A stretch of 64,000 nucleotides of DNA from Nomia melanderi (GCF_051020985.1 NC_135007.1:15837501-15901500), one strand, 5' to 3'. Shown: positions 47,907 through 58,550, counted from the first letter of the stretch. Notes: generated by a model not told the origin, from the letters alone. A program made the numbers and translations.

Positions 47907-48085
47907 TTAACCCTTAACGGACCGGAAGTGTTTCAAGTTTATTGACCGCCAAGTACTGTAACATAGACCAGCGAATAGAAACGCACAGAAGTGAGCTAGC
48001 GCAATAGTTAACTTGTAAATATTACAACAACAGTGATAAAAATAGTAAAATGATTTTTATGGCGGCATTGGTCCGTTAAGGGTTG
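47907..48085. repeat. TTAA-type MITE, CTTAACGGACC family
   Basis: Left end TTAACCCTTAACGGACC, right end TTGGTCCGTTAAGGGTTGA, about 178 bp. The inverted ends are about 16 bases. It is the only copy of this family here. A form 1 element begins at once on its right side (48083). Confidence 0.7.
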
Positions 48086-48680
48086 ACACTAGAACTACCG
48101 AGCTAAATTGACCTTTCGAAATTTCTCTGTAGAGATATCGATTACTTCATAATTCAGTTCGCGTATCGCTAAATCTAATTTCTCTAATAATTCCCCAGAG
48201 ATTCGATGCGAAAAATCGTTAAACCTCCGGGAGAACGCGAAAACCGTCGTCGCAGGCTACCGAGCGTCACCGACAAGATCATTTTCTACCAAGAAATTTA
48301 TCCTTGCGAGGAAAGTTGCGCTCGAGATGCACCGAACAGCGCGTCGAACCTCGAAGCGACGATCCAACAACCGGAAGTAGGCGTAATAACGAACTCCCAT
48401 TGCCTATACGTGCTGGGAATACAATAACATTGTATGCGAGACACAAAGGCTTTTCTCCCTCTTCCTCTCTCTTTCCCTTTCCGTCCCCCCCTCTCTTTCT
48501 GTCATTCCTATCCCGTCCTCGTAACGGTCATTCCAAAATACCGACGAATTTCACGCCGTTCCTTTCGAACGAAAGACTCGTTCGATTTCCTCGAAATCGT
48601 CGACCAGAGGAAAAACGCTTTCGATTTTGATCGTTTCTAATCTTGTCGATCGTCGTCGTAACGCTGGAACCACGTATCGG

Positions 48681-48845
48681 TTAACCCTTTGAACTCTGTA
48701 GGCTCCAATATTGCACCAAATTTTGCACTAAGAGGAGAAATAAAAGATTGAGGAAATGTTATAGTATTTCTCATTTTCGCTAGGAATACTATAAAAATTA
48801 GTTGCAGTGATAGATTACAAAGCAACCTGGACTGCTAAGGGTTAA
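48681..48845. repeat. TTAA-type MITE, CTTAGCACTCCAG family (reversed)
   Basis: Reverse orientation: TTAACCCTTTGAACTCTGTA at the left, GACTGCTAAGGGTTAA at the right, 165 bp. It abuts the reversed form 2 element that follows and has probably removed or replaced that element's left end. Confidence 0.75.
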
Positions 48846-49224
48846 AATGACTGGTTTCGATTGTTTCGCAATGACTGATATCTTAAAAGCATCGATATTC
48901 CAACGGACCTCGAAAATAAAGTTTCCCTTGAATACTATAACGAATGCCTGAAGAAATAATCCATTGTTAATCCTTATAGGGATCACATTAATCGCATTAA
49001 CCCTTCGAGGAATGTCGACATTCAGCAAGGTCAAACTCTGATATTCAGCATACTGTGTGATAAGCAAATGATTTAATTAGCGAAACAGCAAGGGATCAGT
49101 ACATAGTATCTTTTTCTCTGTTTAAGCATTCGACGTATAATTTGGATTCGTTTGCCGAAGGTTTCGTATACTACGAACACCATTCGTCCGCGAAGGGTTA
49201 AATGCTCGGCAGTTCCAGTGTTAA
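48846..49224. repeat. Reversed form 2 MITE interrupted by a nested MITE
   Basis: The outer form 2 sequence occupies 48846-48999 and 49202-49224 (ending GCAGTTCCAGTGTTAA). The nested element 48997-49201 begins TTAACCCTTCGAGG and ends CCGCGAAGGGTTAA. The break lies at the TTAA within the form 2 block that reads GTATTAAATGCTCGG in other copies, and TTAA is present on both sides of the insert. Confidence 0.8.
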
Positions 49225-49637
49225 TGGCCGACATTCCACGGAAATCGGCCGACGCGTCCCTCCGAGGAACGTGTCGTCCGAGGCTTTCGTCGGTCCACGA
49301 GTGTCACGTGGGTGGTAGGAATTCGCAGCCTACGCGGCCGCTTATCGGAAATTACGAGCGGCCGTAATTACGAATTCCAAATGAACGCATTGCCGGACGC
49401 AGCGTCCCTAGCACTTCGACTGCCGCGTCACCGAAATTTCGGTGACGCTATACCTCGCGTAATCTCGAACGTGAATCTTCTTGGTAACTTATCGGACGAA
49501 CTAAGTTTTATTCGATGTACGAGATATAAGGGAGATAGTAGAGCAATCATTACGAAGAACCTTGACTCTTTGGTTTACGGTTTACTGGGAAAACCGTTTC
49601 GATTGCATGGGAGTTTCGATAAGTGTTTACCTGGCAG

Positions 49638-49947
49638 TTAATCAGTCAACTGTGCTTGACGAGTATACTCGTCATGGAGAAGTTGCAGAATTTGTGTCGT
49701 GACGAGTATATTCGTCATGGAGAAGTTACAGGATTTTATGTCGTGACGAGTATATTCGTCATGGAGAAGTTGCAGGATTTTGTGTCACGAGTATACTCGT
49801 CATTGTAAGAAGTAGTGACCATTTAAATTGTAATTTCTGTGAAAAGCCAATGGTCGCTACTTTTCATGACGAGTATACTCGCCGTGACGCAAAAGCCTGC
49901 AACTTCCCGGTGACGAGTATACTCGTCGAGCACAGTTAACTGGTTAA
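49638..49947. repeat. Palindrome-array element with TTAA ends
   Basis: A 310 bp element. Inverted ends: TTAATCAGTCAACTGTGCTT at the left and CACAGTTAACTGGTTAA at the right. Inside are six copies of GACGAGTATACTCGTC, a perfect 16-base palindrome, or close variants (near 49661, 49700, 49744, 49788, 49868 and 49912). The first four are spaced about 39-44 bases apart with the linker TGGAGAAGTTGCAGGATTTT. A second copy at 50167 is interrupted by another element. Confidence 0.8.
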
Positions 49948-50166
49948 AGTGCTGGACGCGACGCGAAATGCGCTTTTACGCTTTCCAAGACGAACCACGT
50001 GCGAACGCGTCCCCGATTCGACTGTCCTACAAGAAGCGTGCGATCCGAGCACCGCTCGGAGGATGAAAGAGCTGCGCGAACCAAGGGAAAATGTCGGTCG
50101 AATGGTACGCGTTCCGGCGACTCTGTAAGCGAGACTCCTCGCTCCATCGCGACTTCGTTTCACTGT

Positions 50167-50580
50167 TTAACCAGTTAACTGTGTTCGACGAGTATACGCG
50201 TCATCTTAACCCTTTGCACTCTGTAGGCTCCGATAATGCAGCAGTTATAATATTACATATTTTAATGAATCTTGAAGAAACTACAAAATTATTCGATTTT
50301 CCACACATCCAAATTTTGTACTAAGAAGAAATGTTATAGCATTTCTAATTTTCGCTAGGAATACTATAAAAATTAGTTTACAAAACAACTTGGAGTGCTA
50401 AGGGTTAATATTGTATTTTTCCATTTTGCGTATTTTTCTCTATGAAATCGTGCGGCGTTCATATTAAAATATACTCTACGTGCATTCGTCCTGCGTTCGA
50501 CGAGTGCAGGCTCCATTTTTTGATTTTATCGCGCGCAGAACGAGGGATTTTTCAAGCGAAATTCCACAGTTAACAGGTTA
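50167..50580. repeat. Second palindrome element, split by a nested MITE
   Basis: The left end is TTAACCAGTTAACTGTG followed by one palindrome variant (GACGAGTATACGCGTC near 50188). The right end is CACAGTTAACAGGTTAA at 50580. A complete reversed CTTAGCACTCCAG-family MITE occupies 50206-50408 (TTAA on both sides). A fragment similar to the interior of the 27669 element follows at 50409-50460, so the locus is a stack of at least three elements. Confidence 0.65.
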
Positions 50581-50841
50581 AACGCGGCGGTAGGTTGTAC
50601 TCGATTCACTCGTGCGGTGGTTGCGGATCGTCGTCGAAGAGGAGATCCGGTTGGCAGCCGGAAACTACGATTCGAACGTGTGCACCGGTTCATGGGGATA
50701 TATTCATGGAAACTCGTGTGTACAAACATGCGGGGAGGGGGAGGGACGCGAGCGTCCTCCGTACGATGCGAGGGCACAGACGAAACGTAATAACGATATG
50801 GCATAACCCATTATATTATGTATTATATAATAAGAATATAA

Positions 50842-51030
50842 TAATACGTAACAGAATATATAACAAAAATATAATAAAATACAATATAGTACCTAACGTA
50901 ATTATATCACTTTTTTATTATATATATATGTATAAAAAACGTTTATAAACATGAAAAACGTGATACAATTACGTTAGGTACTATATTGTATTTTATTATA
51001 TTTTTATTATATATTCTGTTATGTATTATG
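50842..51030. repeat. Long AT-rich inverted repeat
   Basis: Arms of about 69 bases (50842-50910 and 50960-51030) are reverse complements with only a few mismatches, around a 49-base AT-rich loop. Transcribed, it would form a long hairpin. No terminal TTAA or coding capacity is seen. It could be a palindromic MITE or a hairpin-RNA source. Confidence 0.8.
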
Positions 51031-51366
51031 TTTATTATATTCTATATTTTTAGTATATTCTATGTTATGTATAACATAGGTTATGTTGTATCTTATGTTT
51101 TATATCTCAGGCCTGGCCAACATGGAGCGATTTTCCATTTCCATTGAAACTTTCGTTTCTCGTTGCATGTATAAGAATAATATTAAATAAATGAACATTT
51201 GCATGTCATTGTTAACCAACCAAAAAGGAGCTAAGATTAGCGTCATTAATATTTACAGAAAAGTGAAAGAGAGGATAAACGAATATCTCATTAACTAAGA
51301 CTTTCGAGTGAATTACAATGAATCCTAGTGTAATAAAGTTTCGTTCATTTTGCATTTCTACATTTC

Positions 51367-51583
51367 TTAACACTAGAACTACCGAGGATTTAACACGACT
51401 GATATGTAATCCCTATAAAAATTCTAACTATATATTCTCGATTTCTTCAGACATTCATTATAGTATTCAAGTGAAAGCTATTTATTTCCAAGATCATTTC
51501 GAATATTCAATGCTGTTAAGATATCAATAATTGTGAAACAAAACAATGGAAAGCAGTCATTTTGACTGGTAGCTCTAGTGTTG
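51367..51583. repeat. Form 2 CTAGAACTACCG MITE
   Basis: TTAACACTAGAACTACCGAG at the left, GACTGGTAGCTCTAGTGTT at the right, 217 bp. The interior (ACGACTGATATGTAATCCC and CAAGTGAAAGC) matches 37023 and 41598. The right TTAA is mutated to TTGC. Confidence 0.8.
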
Positions 51584-51921
51584 CATCTAAAGTGGCCCGT
51601 AACGTTACGCGTCATCAAACCCATGAAACCATTCGGATCGGCCAGGCCTGTTATACCACGTATCACATATAATTTATATTTACATATTAATACGATATAA
51701 TCCGTAATCCGTAATATAACGCGAGCCACACAGGAGCCCACGTACACGTACACGTTGCGTCTATACATGTGCGCTCTGAATGAATAGCAGGCTGACCTTG
51801 AGCTATCGGCGTCCCCCTCGAACGCGAGGCGTCTCGTTAACGATAAGAAAGCGCGACCGCTCCGAAGAAACAAGGGGATGATCGGCAAACGATCGTAAAC
51901 CTCGGCGAACAAATCGGCGAC

Positions 51922-52028
51922 TTACATTTTCCGGCTGCGACGATCGCCTCTGCCGCGGTACACAGAACAGCGGCACGCCGCTTTCCCGCTTCTTCTCCAA
52001 TATAGCGGCTTCCGGTTTCCCTCTGTCG
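51922..52028 (-). CDS. Candidate unassigned exon (minus strand)
   Basis: On the minus strand an acceptor-like TTTTGATTTATTCGCCGGCGACAG is followed by an open frame with GKPEAAILEKKRESG and VPRQRRSSQPEN, then AAAAT|GTAAGT. The donor phase would fit the first recognised SIPA1L exon (26397), more than 25 kb downstream on the same strand. The frame has no ATG upstream before a stop, so it would have to be internal or use other exons. The link to SIPA1L is inference only. Confidence 0.2.
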
Positions 52029-52079
52029 CCGGCGAATAAATCAAAACCAGCCCAGCAGCAGCACCACCACTGGATCAAA

Positions 52080-53150
52080 CACGTCTATGTCACACTGGCA
52101 CGAACACGAGATCTCTCTCTATTCCCTCGCGCTCCGTTCCCTTTGCTCGCGACAACTCCACTGGACGACGAGCGACGAACGATCGACGCCTCGATCGATG
52201 AATCACCGGGATACTATGCACTCGTGTTTCCTGGTCCGTTGCGGCTCGGATCGCGGGCAACTTCATAGAACATGCCTTTACGTTGGAGTAAGCGACACGG
52301 TGTTCTCTTCGAACTTCGTACACCTTGCTCGAAGAAAGACAAAGAGGAAGAGAGGGGGAGAGAGAGAGAAAGACAGAGAGAGAGAAGATGCAACGAGTGC
52401 AGTTCGTGGACCGTGCCGATCACGCCGCGGATCTTTTCCTCGAGATCGATCTTTTTTCCGCTAGAGGCGTAACGTGCCGACGCGTCACTGCCCTCGGTTT
52501 TCTCGTAACGTTCGTGGCACCGTGCGCCCACCGTTCGGTACTGTCGTTCGCTATACTGTCCACCGTATATCGTGCGCCGCGAGTTTTCTCATCCGACCGA
52601 TCCGACACTGCGGTGCATTTCCGTGGGAACGTTCGACGGTCTTCCAGTGTGTCCCGCTGCTTCGGAGGGTTCGTCAACCCGGACTTGTCGCGTGTCGCGA
52701 ACGCGATCGGTTGTGATCGGTGTGCTCTTACCCTCGGATCGTTTGGTTACCGATCTTGTGTGGAAGTGTTGAGAATTGGAACACTGTGAAACTAAACGGA
52801 GCCCGGACGCATCGCTACGACGCAGTTCAACGGAGAAATCGTACGGTGAAGTCGACGCAGAACGGACTCGAGACGGAATACGAGGAAACGACGCTAACGG
52901 ATCGCGCGCCGCGACTCTACTGAGGTCTCTTCTAGTAGGCCGATCGTCGAGACTCCCCACCATTCAGGCTGACCGCCGCGTGCCTTCGGGATCTATAGGC
53001 GCAGCGAGAGTCACCACGAGGAGACTGGCTCGTCCGCAAATTCTCAAATTTATTCGCTTTACGCGCGTTTATTTGGACTCGTCGCTTCGATCGGAGCGAT
53101 ACGAATCGGACGGATGGACTGGATGGATGGATGGATCTTTCTCGGTAGGA
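52080..53150. other. CpG-rich stretch, possible promoter region
   Basis: This is CpG-rich sequence with a GA-rich microsatellite at 52340-52390. No gene is supported. Its composition and position, beside the candidate minus-strand exon, would suit a promoter for a minus-strand transcript, but no initiator or TATA box could be assigned. Confidence 0.25.
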
Positions 53151-53153
53151 ATA

Positions 53154-53972
53154 TTAACCCTTTGCACTCGGCAGTTTTTCACTGGAAATATTTTAATATT
53201 TCACGATGGGATAAGAACGAGATTTTGTGGAACTCATTCGAAGAAAAATCATACGTTTGAGGAACAAAGCTGTTTTATTTCAATGTTTCTCAAAGTGATG
53301 CGTTATACCGAGTGTAATATTAAATATCGAATTTTATAGTTTGCTGTGTGAAATCAAATGGTGAGTGAGAGTCACCGTTTGATTTGATACAGCAAAACTA
53401 TGAAATTAACCCTTTGCACTCGAGAATATTTTTCTCGACAAATGTTCATTATTTTCTGATGAAATATCAATGACATGTTTTACAACTAACATAAAGAAAT
53501 ACCTTGCATAAATTAAGTAACAGAACCATTATTTCGATGTTCCATGTGTGGATGCGTTATATAAAAATTTAATATTGAATTCTAAATTTTATCATTTTCA
53601 TGCGTCAAATCAAATGGCAAAGGGTTAAATATTTAGTACTTTAAATTAAACTTTGTATCGTTATGGGAAATATTTCAGTAAAATATCTTTCCTGGTGCAA
53701 TATTGGAGCCTACAGAGTTCAAAGGGTTAACCCTTTGCACTCGAGAGGCGCCTTCCAGTCGCCATTAGATTCAACCCAATGAAATTATAAAATTTAAAAT
53801 TCAATATTAACTTATTTTACAGTCTACCAACACGTGCATCGAAATAAAATAGTTTCGTCGCTTAATTTATGCAAGGTATCTCTTTACATAAATTCTAAAA
53901 AATACCATTGATATTTCACCAGAAACTAAGGTACATTTCTTGCGAAAAATATTCTCGAGTGCAAAGGGTTAA
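53154..53972. repeat. Cluster of CTTTGCACTCGAG MITEs
   Basis: Three or more copies are stacked. The first starts at 53154 (TTAACCCTTTGCACTCGGC) and runs into an inverted duplicate of its own subterminal sequence near 53345-53405. The second spans 53406-53628. The third spans 53727-53972 (TTAACCCTTTGCACTCGAGA to CTCGAGTGCAAAGGGTTAA). A fragment of the CTTAGCACTCC family (53690-53730) lies between the second and third. Confidence 0.75.
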
Positions 53973-54442
53973 TATATTTATTTGGGGTGACTATGACGTA
54001 GGAAGTACGGGGTGTCCCTTATTTGCTTCCGCTTGTCTTCGGGTATTTCGTTTGCCACGAATAGACGAATAGAAATAATATTTGGAGCTCGGACACAAGT
54101 TAGACGAACGAGAAAATTATTTCACAGCTACGACGGCATTCTCTGGGGAGCAACGGGCGTATAGTCGAGGTGTGGGCACACCCTAATCGAGGAAGCACGA
54201 ATGTCCGTGTGCGGAAACGACTTTAATTTCATTAAAACGCGTCGCGATTAATATACTGGTCTAGACGTGCGGTCTGCCCTACGGTAATTCTATTTGCTAG
54301 ATATTCTACGTAGGCGGGAGTGTCGGTGTGGGAGTGTCGCCGGACATGATGGAACGGTGGATCGACGGATGGATAGGAATTCACGTGTGGGTTGTAATTT
54401 CCTTCCTCCGACGAAAACTTTGAAATTCGAAGCTCTAGCCGA

Positions 54443-54705
54443 TTAACGCTGGAACTACCGAGCAGTCGAACTGTCTTTTTCAGATTCCTCTGTGGAAACT
54501 AAACGGTGCAACCGTCGAGACTTCAACTGATTTGTGGTTTCTGTATTGCTAAATCAATTTCTCTAGTTCTCAGAGAAGCATCTTTTCAATAACTGGGAAA
54601 AAATCATGAATCATTTTAAGCAAATGTGATTAAGGCTCTTGCTGTTGTTTTTTTAAGAAATCATGGGATCCGCTAGAAATGAAGAGAGTAACATTACAGC
54701 GTTAA
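54443..54705. repeat. Form 1 CTAGAACTACCG MITE
   Basis: Left end TTAACGCTGGAACTACCGAG and interior ...GAAACTAAACGG...GAGACTTCAACTGATTTG match form 1. The right end CATTACAGCGTTAA is decayed. It shares its right TTAA with the next element. Confidence 0.6.
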
Positions 54706-54943
54706 CAGGTTGACTGCCACGAGAATTTCGAGCGTTTTGTTATAGTAAGATTTATTCCTTTATAATAGAGGAAAATAGTATTAATAATTTAATGATTATT
54801 AAAGTTTTAGTATTACAGTACTCATGTTATAAGATTATCTAGCTGATTGTTACTGGATTTGATTCAATATCAATGTTCTTATTGTAATTGTTCTTGTAAT
54901 TTGGAAGCTCCGGTCACCGGTGACCGTGGCAGTCAACGTGTTA
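54702..54943. repeat. TTAA-flanked element with GACTGCCACG ends
   Basis: Left end TTAACAGGTTGACTGCCACG, right end CGTGGCAGTCAACGTGTTA, about 242 bp, with a GGTCACCGGTGACC palindrome (54913-54926) next to the right end. It is related in terminal sequence to the CAACGTGTTAA elements. Confidence 0.7.
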
Positions 54944-55190
54944 CTGGCGAGCGGAAAGTTTGAAGTTTTCGTGGAAACGAATTGATGCAAGGGCAACGAC
55001 GTTCGGTCGATTCTTTGATCCTATCGAGAGGGTCATTGCAAAGGTTTCATCGCGCTTTTCTTGCCCGAGGAAGTTCGCGTGTATCGAGCGGACCATGAAG
55101 ATAGAAGAGAAATAACAAACGAAGATCGGAGAGGTGGTGAATTCTTATGAACATGTCGTTTATTTATAACAAGTGAAAAACATACGCGCT

Positions 55191-57262
55191 TTAGAATGGA
55201 ATATCGTTCGGATCGTCCAAAGATTCAACTATTCGTTCAGGGTAATGCGGCTCTGGTGTCATCATCTCTTCCTCATCTTCTTTTTGATGCAAAGTGTCGA
55301 ACACGGGAATAGGTTTCAATCTCCTCGCGGCCCTTTCGAGCGTTTTAACTATTGCCACTTCCGCAGGTTTGCTGATAAAATTTGTTACCATGCAATTACC
55401 TATGGTACCTACTCTACCAGTTCTACCACACCTGAGCAAACATATTTTTTTTTAAATTAAACGTGAGATTTATATGGATTGTTTACGTGGACTGTCCTAA
55501 CCACGTACCTGTGAATATATGAGGCCGTGTCCAATGGGAAATCATAATTCAGTATATGATTAACCATCACCGTGTCTAAACCTCTGGAACCTGCGTTCGT
55601 CGCTGACAGCACGTACGTTTTCCTATTTAAAAAGCTTCCGTATTTTCCTATTCTCTGAGACAAAGGCATGTCACCGTGTAAATTTGTAGTTTCTATACCA
55701 CATTCTTTCAAAAACAATGTAAGCCAGTAAGAGGTAGCACTGGTGTTGCTGAATATAATTACAGAGTGCTTCTTTGCAACCTTAGGTTTGATATACTTTA
55801 AAAGTTCAGCGGGTTTGTCGCTTGGTCCCATTCTTATAAACTTTTGTTTCACCAGTATTCTATGTAACTTTTTCGTGGACACATGCTCCAAAGAGTTCAC
55901 CTACGTATCATCGTGTATTAAAACGTTGTCATACGGAAATTATTCTTTATATCGTGCCACTTACGTCAACGATACCAGCCAGAATATTTGCCAAACGTGA
56001 AGGAACTGTAGCTGAAGCTAAAACGAGTTGTACCGTACTCGGGAATCCGTCATCGCCCAGTTGTTGATGATGTGCTATCTGTATAAATAATGATACGTTA
56101 TATTACTTCTTCGTACAGTTTCATATATCCGTAAAGATCGTTTTTGCGTACAGGGAATTTATTTAGAAAATGCTTCACTTTATCTTCGAATGTATAATGA
56201 CACAAGGCATCCACTTCATCTAAAATTAGACACCTTACAAGATCAGGTTTGTAAACGCCAACTGTGAACAATTTACTGATAACACCAAAGCTACCAACTA
56301 GAATATCTACATATTCAATCTGAGGATTTCTGATTTTTCGTTTTGTTCTTCCACCTGTGATCATTCTTACTTTAATACCAAGCTCTTTAGACCATTTGAT
56401 CGATTCTATCTGAAAGATATTTTTATAGATGAACTGGTGTAGCATATTACATAAATATGTATATTAACTATGATTATTAATACTAACTGCAATTTGAACT
56501 GCCAGTTCTCTAGTAGGAGTCAGAATTATTGCAAAGGGTTGATTCATAGGTTTTTGAATAATTTGTTTCCATTGCAAAATCCGATGCATCAACGGCAACA
56601 GATATGCTAATGTTTTTCCACAGCCTGTTTCTGCTGTCAACAATGCATTATTACGATTAAGTATTTTTGGTATTCCCAATTGTTGAACTTCTAAAGGTTT
56701 TTTAATATCAAACTTCTCAAATTGGCTACATATAGAGGGATCTAAATTGAAATCATCAAATGTCTTATTTTCCAAACGTTTGTCTGTGTCTTTCTCGCTT
56801 TCCTATAAAGAAAATGAAAATTACAGATTCCATAGAAATCGTACACTTAGTGAGCAATAATTGCACAGATGAAGTACATTATCATATGGAAGTATATAGA
56901 AATAATCTCCTCTTGATTTTCGATGCAACCATCCGTCTGATGCTAAAGGTATGACTCCTCTTTTTGGATAAGTTGTGCCCTTGTAAAAATTGAAATCCTT
57001 TCTTTTACAACTTATTACTTTCAATTCTTCGTTCCGAGTCTCCGTTGACTCAATCGGTAACGCTTTTTCCTTTTTACGCGATTTAGCAGCAGCTCTTGCC
57101 TACATGAAAAATTCATATACACACATATATACATATAGAAAGTTAACCTGAAAAATGTGCGGCAGAAAACACGATGACAAAATCATTTACATAGCGTCTT
57201 AAAGTTGTCACGAATGTGGAATTCAAATTGTTACAGCATACGTTACAAAATCGAAACAACAT
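55191..57262 (-). CDS. DDX28: DDX28-like mitochondrial DEAD-box RNA helicase
   Basis: DDX28 is an ATP-dependent RNA helicase needed for assembly of the large mitochondrial ribosomal subunit. Seven minus-strand exons join in frame: 57191-57262, 56878-57099, 56488-56802, 56107-56409, 55965-56078, 55509-55900 and 55191-55431, giving 552 residues (human 540). The first 24 residues are basic and free of acidic residues, as expected of a mitochondrial presequence. ASDGWLHRKSRGDYF matches the DDX28-specific N-terminal block. Motif I AETGCGKT (about 155-162), Ia TPTRELA, II DEVD (instead of DEAD), III SAT, V-like SRGLDT and VI HRCGRTGRVG follow in order. The C-terminus is acidic. Donor GTTAGT after exon 3 and GTACTT after exon 2 are weak but required by frame. 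The specific DDX28 assignment rests on the N-terminal block and length. Confidence 0.85.
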
Positions 57263-58241
57263 TTTACGTTATCTTCTGTAATATAAATGAAGTATTCTAT
57301 ATTTTATACATTCAACTTCATGCGTTACAAAAGAATAAACACTCTCTCCATTTTGATACACTCCACTGTGCTGTGACCATAAACGACAGACAGAATAGAC
57401 TCGACGTCTTATGGGACTTTCAGCTCGGTGCTCTGAAATACCAATCGTAAGAAAAAAGAGACATCTTTTTTATCTATATCTGCTGGTAACGTCGCAAGTG
57501 ACAAAAATGGTAATATAATTCCTTAGTAAAATAAGAAAAATTAAAATCATCATTAACACATTAACTTATTTTGTTACTCGTTACTGTTAGCATCATTACC
57601 GGTTTTGAGGCCTGTACCAGTTTTAACAATCATAAAGATTTGCTTTACATGCATGACTATGATTGAGAAAGATCCTATATTCACATGAAAAATAACAAAA
57701 GAATTTGTTTTTTCTATTTTCGATTTATTTGACCTCTGCTGGTAGAGTTGCAAACGATGTAGAAATGGTAACAAGTAAATTTACGTTAAATCATAAACCT
57801 AGTCTATCCGCTGCTTGTACAGGTATTGCAAACAATTCATGAAATTAGATATTCTGTTTGGTAGTATTAAATATTTAGTGCGTTTACATCCGTTCAATGC
57901 GGACTAACGTCAATTATTCTGTAATATCGATCTGGTCAACAATGCTCTAAGGCACTAGCGACATCTGTCTTGACGGAACGGTCATTTAATGAACTATGAA
58001 TTGAATTTTCAGCAATTTCTAATACAGAATCGCCGATATGATAGTTTTAATGATGCTGCCAAAGAAAGCATAATTATCAGATTATTATCTAACGAATGAA
58101 GAAGAGAACAGTTTTATTTTTTCAAAGGAATGTTTATTTTCATAGATTTCACCATACGTTCGAATGATAACAATACTTTACATACAGTAATAAATTTATC
58201 GAAACAAGTTTATTTTATTCTCGTAATCGTCATTACGAACA
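57263..58241. other. AT-rich intergenic region upstream of DDX28
   Basis: 979 bp between the DDX28 start and the stop of the secreted-peptide gene, both on the minus strand. It is AT-rich throughout; a duplicated-looking GTTACTCGTTACTG/GGTAACGTCGC-type block lies near 57480-57780. No RNA gene was recognised. The part next to 57263 probably holds the DDX28 promoter and the part next to 58241 the peptide gene's 3' UTR. Confidence 0.35.
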
Positions 58242-58496
58242 TTATTTGCCGCCAACGAGGGAAGCTAAAGCCGCTTGACTCAATGGATCGGCGTCCTGAA
58301 AAATAACGTTGTTTCATTAAAATTTCGAACAATCTGAAATAATTTCAAGAAAATTTCCGTAAGAGACACGAACAGCATTCTGTATAAAACTCACCGCATT
58401 GGCCTCAGGAGCAGCTTCCGCTGCCACATAGAATACAGAATTAATTGCAATCATTGCAGAGGTTGCAATAGCAAGCGCGAATGTTATGGCTCTCAT
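58242..58496 (-). CDS. Short secreted peptide precursor, aculeate venom-peptide-like
   Basis: Two minus-strand exons (58395-58496 and 58242-58295) join in frame to a 51-residue precursor. The first exon encodes a signal peptide: Met-Arg start and a hydrophobic alanine/isoleucine core of about 20 residues. Downstream is a short acidic segment of X-Ala and X-Pro dipeptides that continues across the intron. Such runs are trimmed stepwise by dipeptidyl peptidase IV in melittin-type and mastoparan-type precursors. What remains is a short alanine/leucine-rich peptide ending Gly-Gly-Lys, where Gly-Lys is a potential amidation signal. Unlike most cytolytic venom peptides the mature part has hardly any positive charge, so function could equally be hormonal or antimicrobial. 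The intron is 99 bp with GTGAGT and a clean acceptor. A TATA box lies just upstream. I do not recognise a named family. Too short to be found by length-filtered ORF calling. Confidence 0.75.
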
Positions 58497-58542
58497 GGTT
58501 ACCTATTTTTTGCTTATATTGCAATGTCAAACGTTGCGTCGC

Positions 58543-58550
58543 TATATATA
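58543..58550 (-). promoter_or_regulatory. TATA box of the secreted-peptide gene
   Basis: Reading on the minus strand, CTATATATAGC lies about 47 bases upstream of the start codon at 58496, leaving room for a transcription start near 58520 and a very short 5' UTR. Compact TATA promoters of this kind are usual for highly expressed, tissue-restricted secreted peptide genes. Confidence 0.6.

Noticed and set aside
49640..49930. CRISPR-like regular array
   Set aside because: Repeats with spacing of about 40 bases, but the linkers are themselves repeated, not unique spacers, and the locus is in an animal genome within a TTAA-flanked element.
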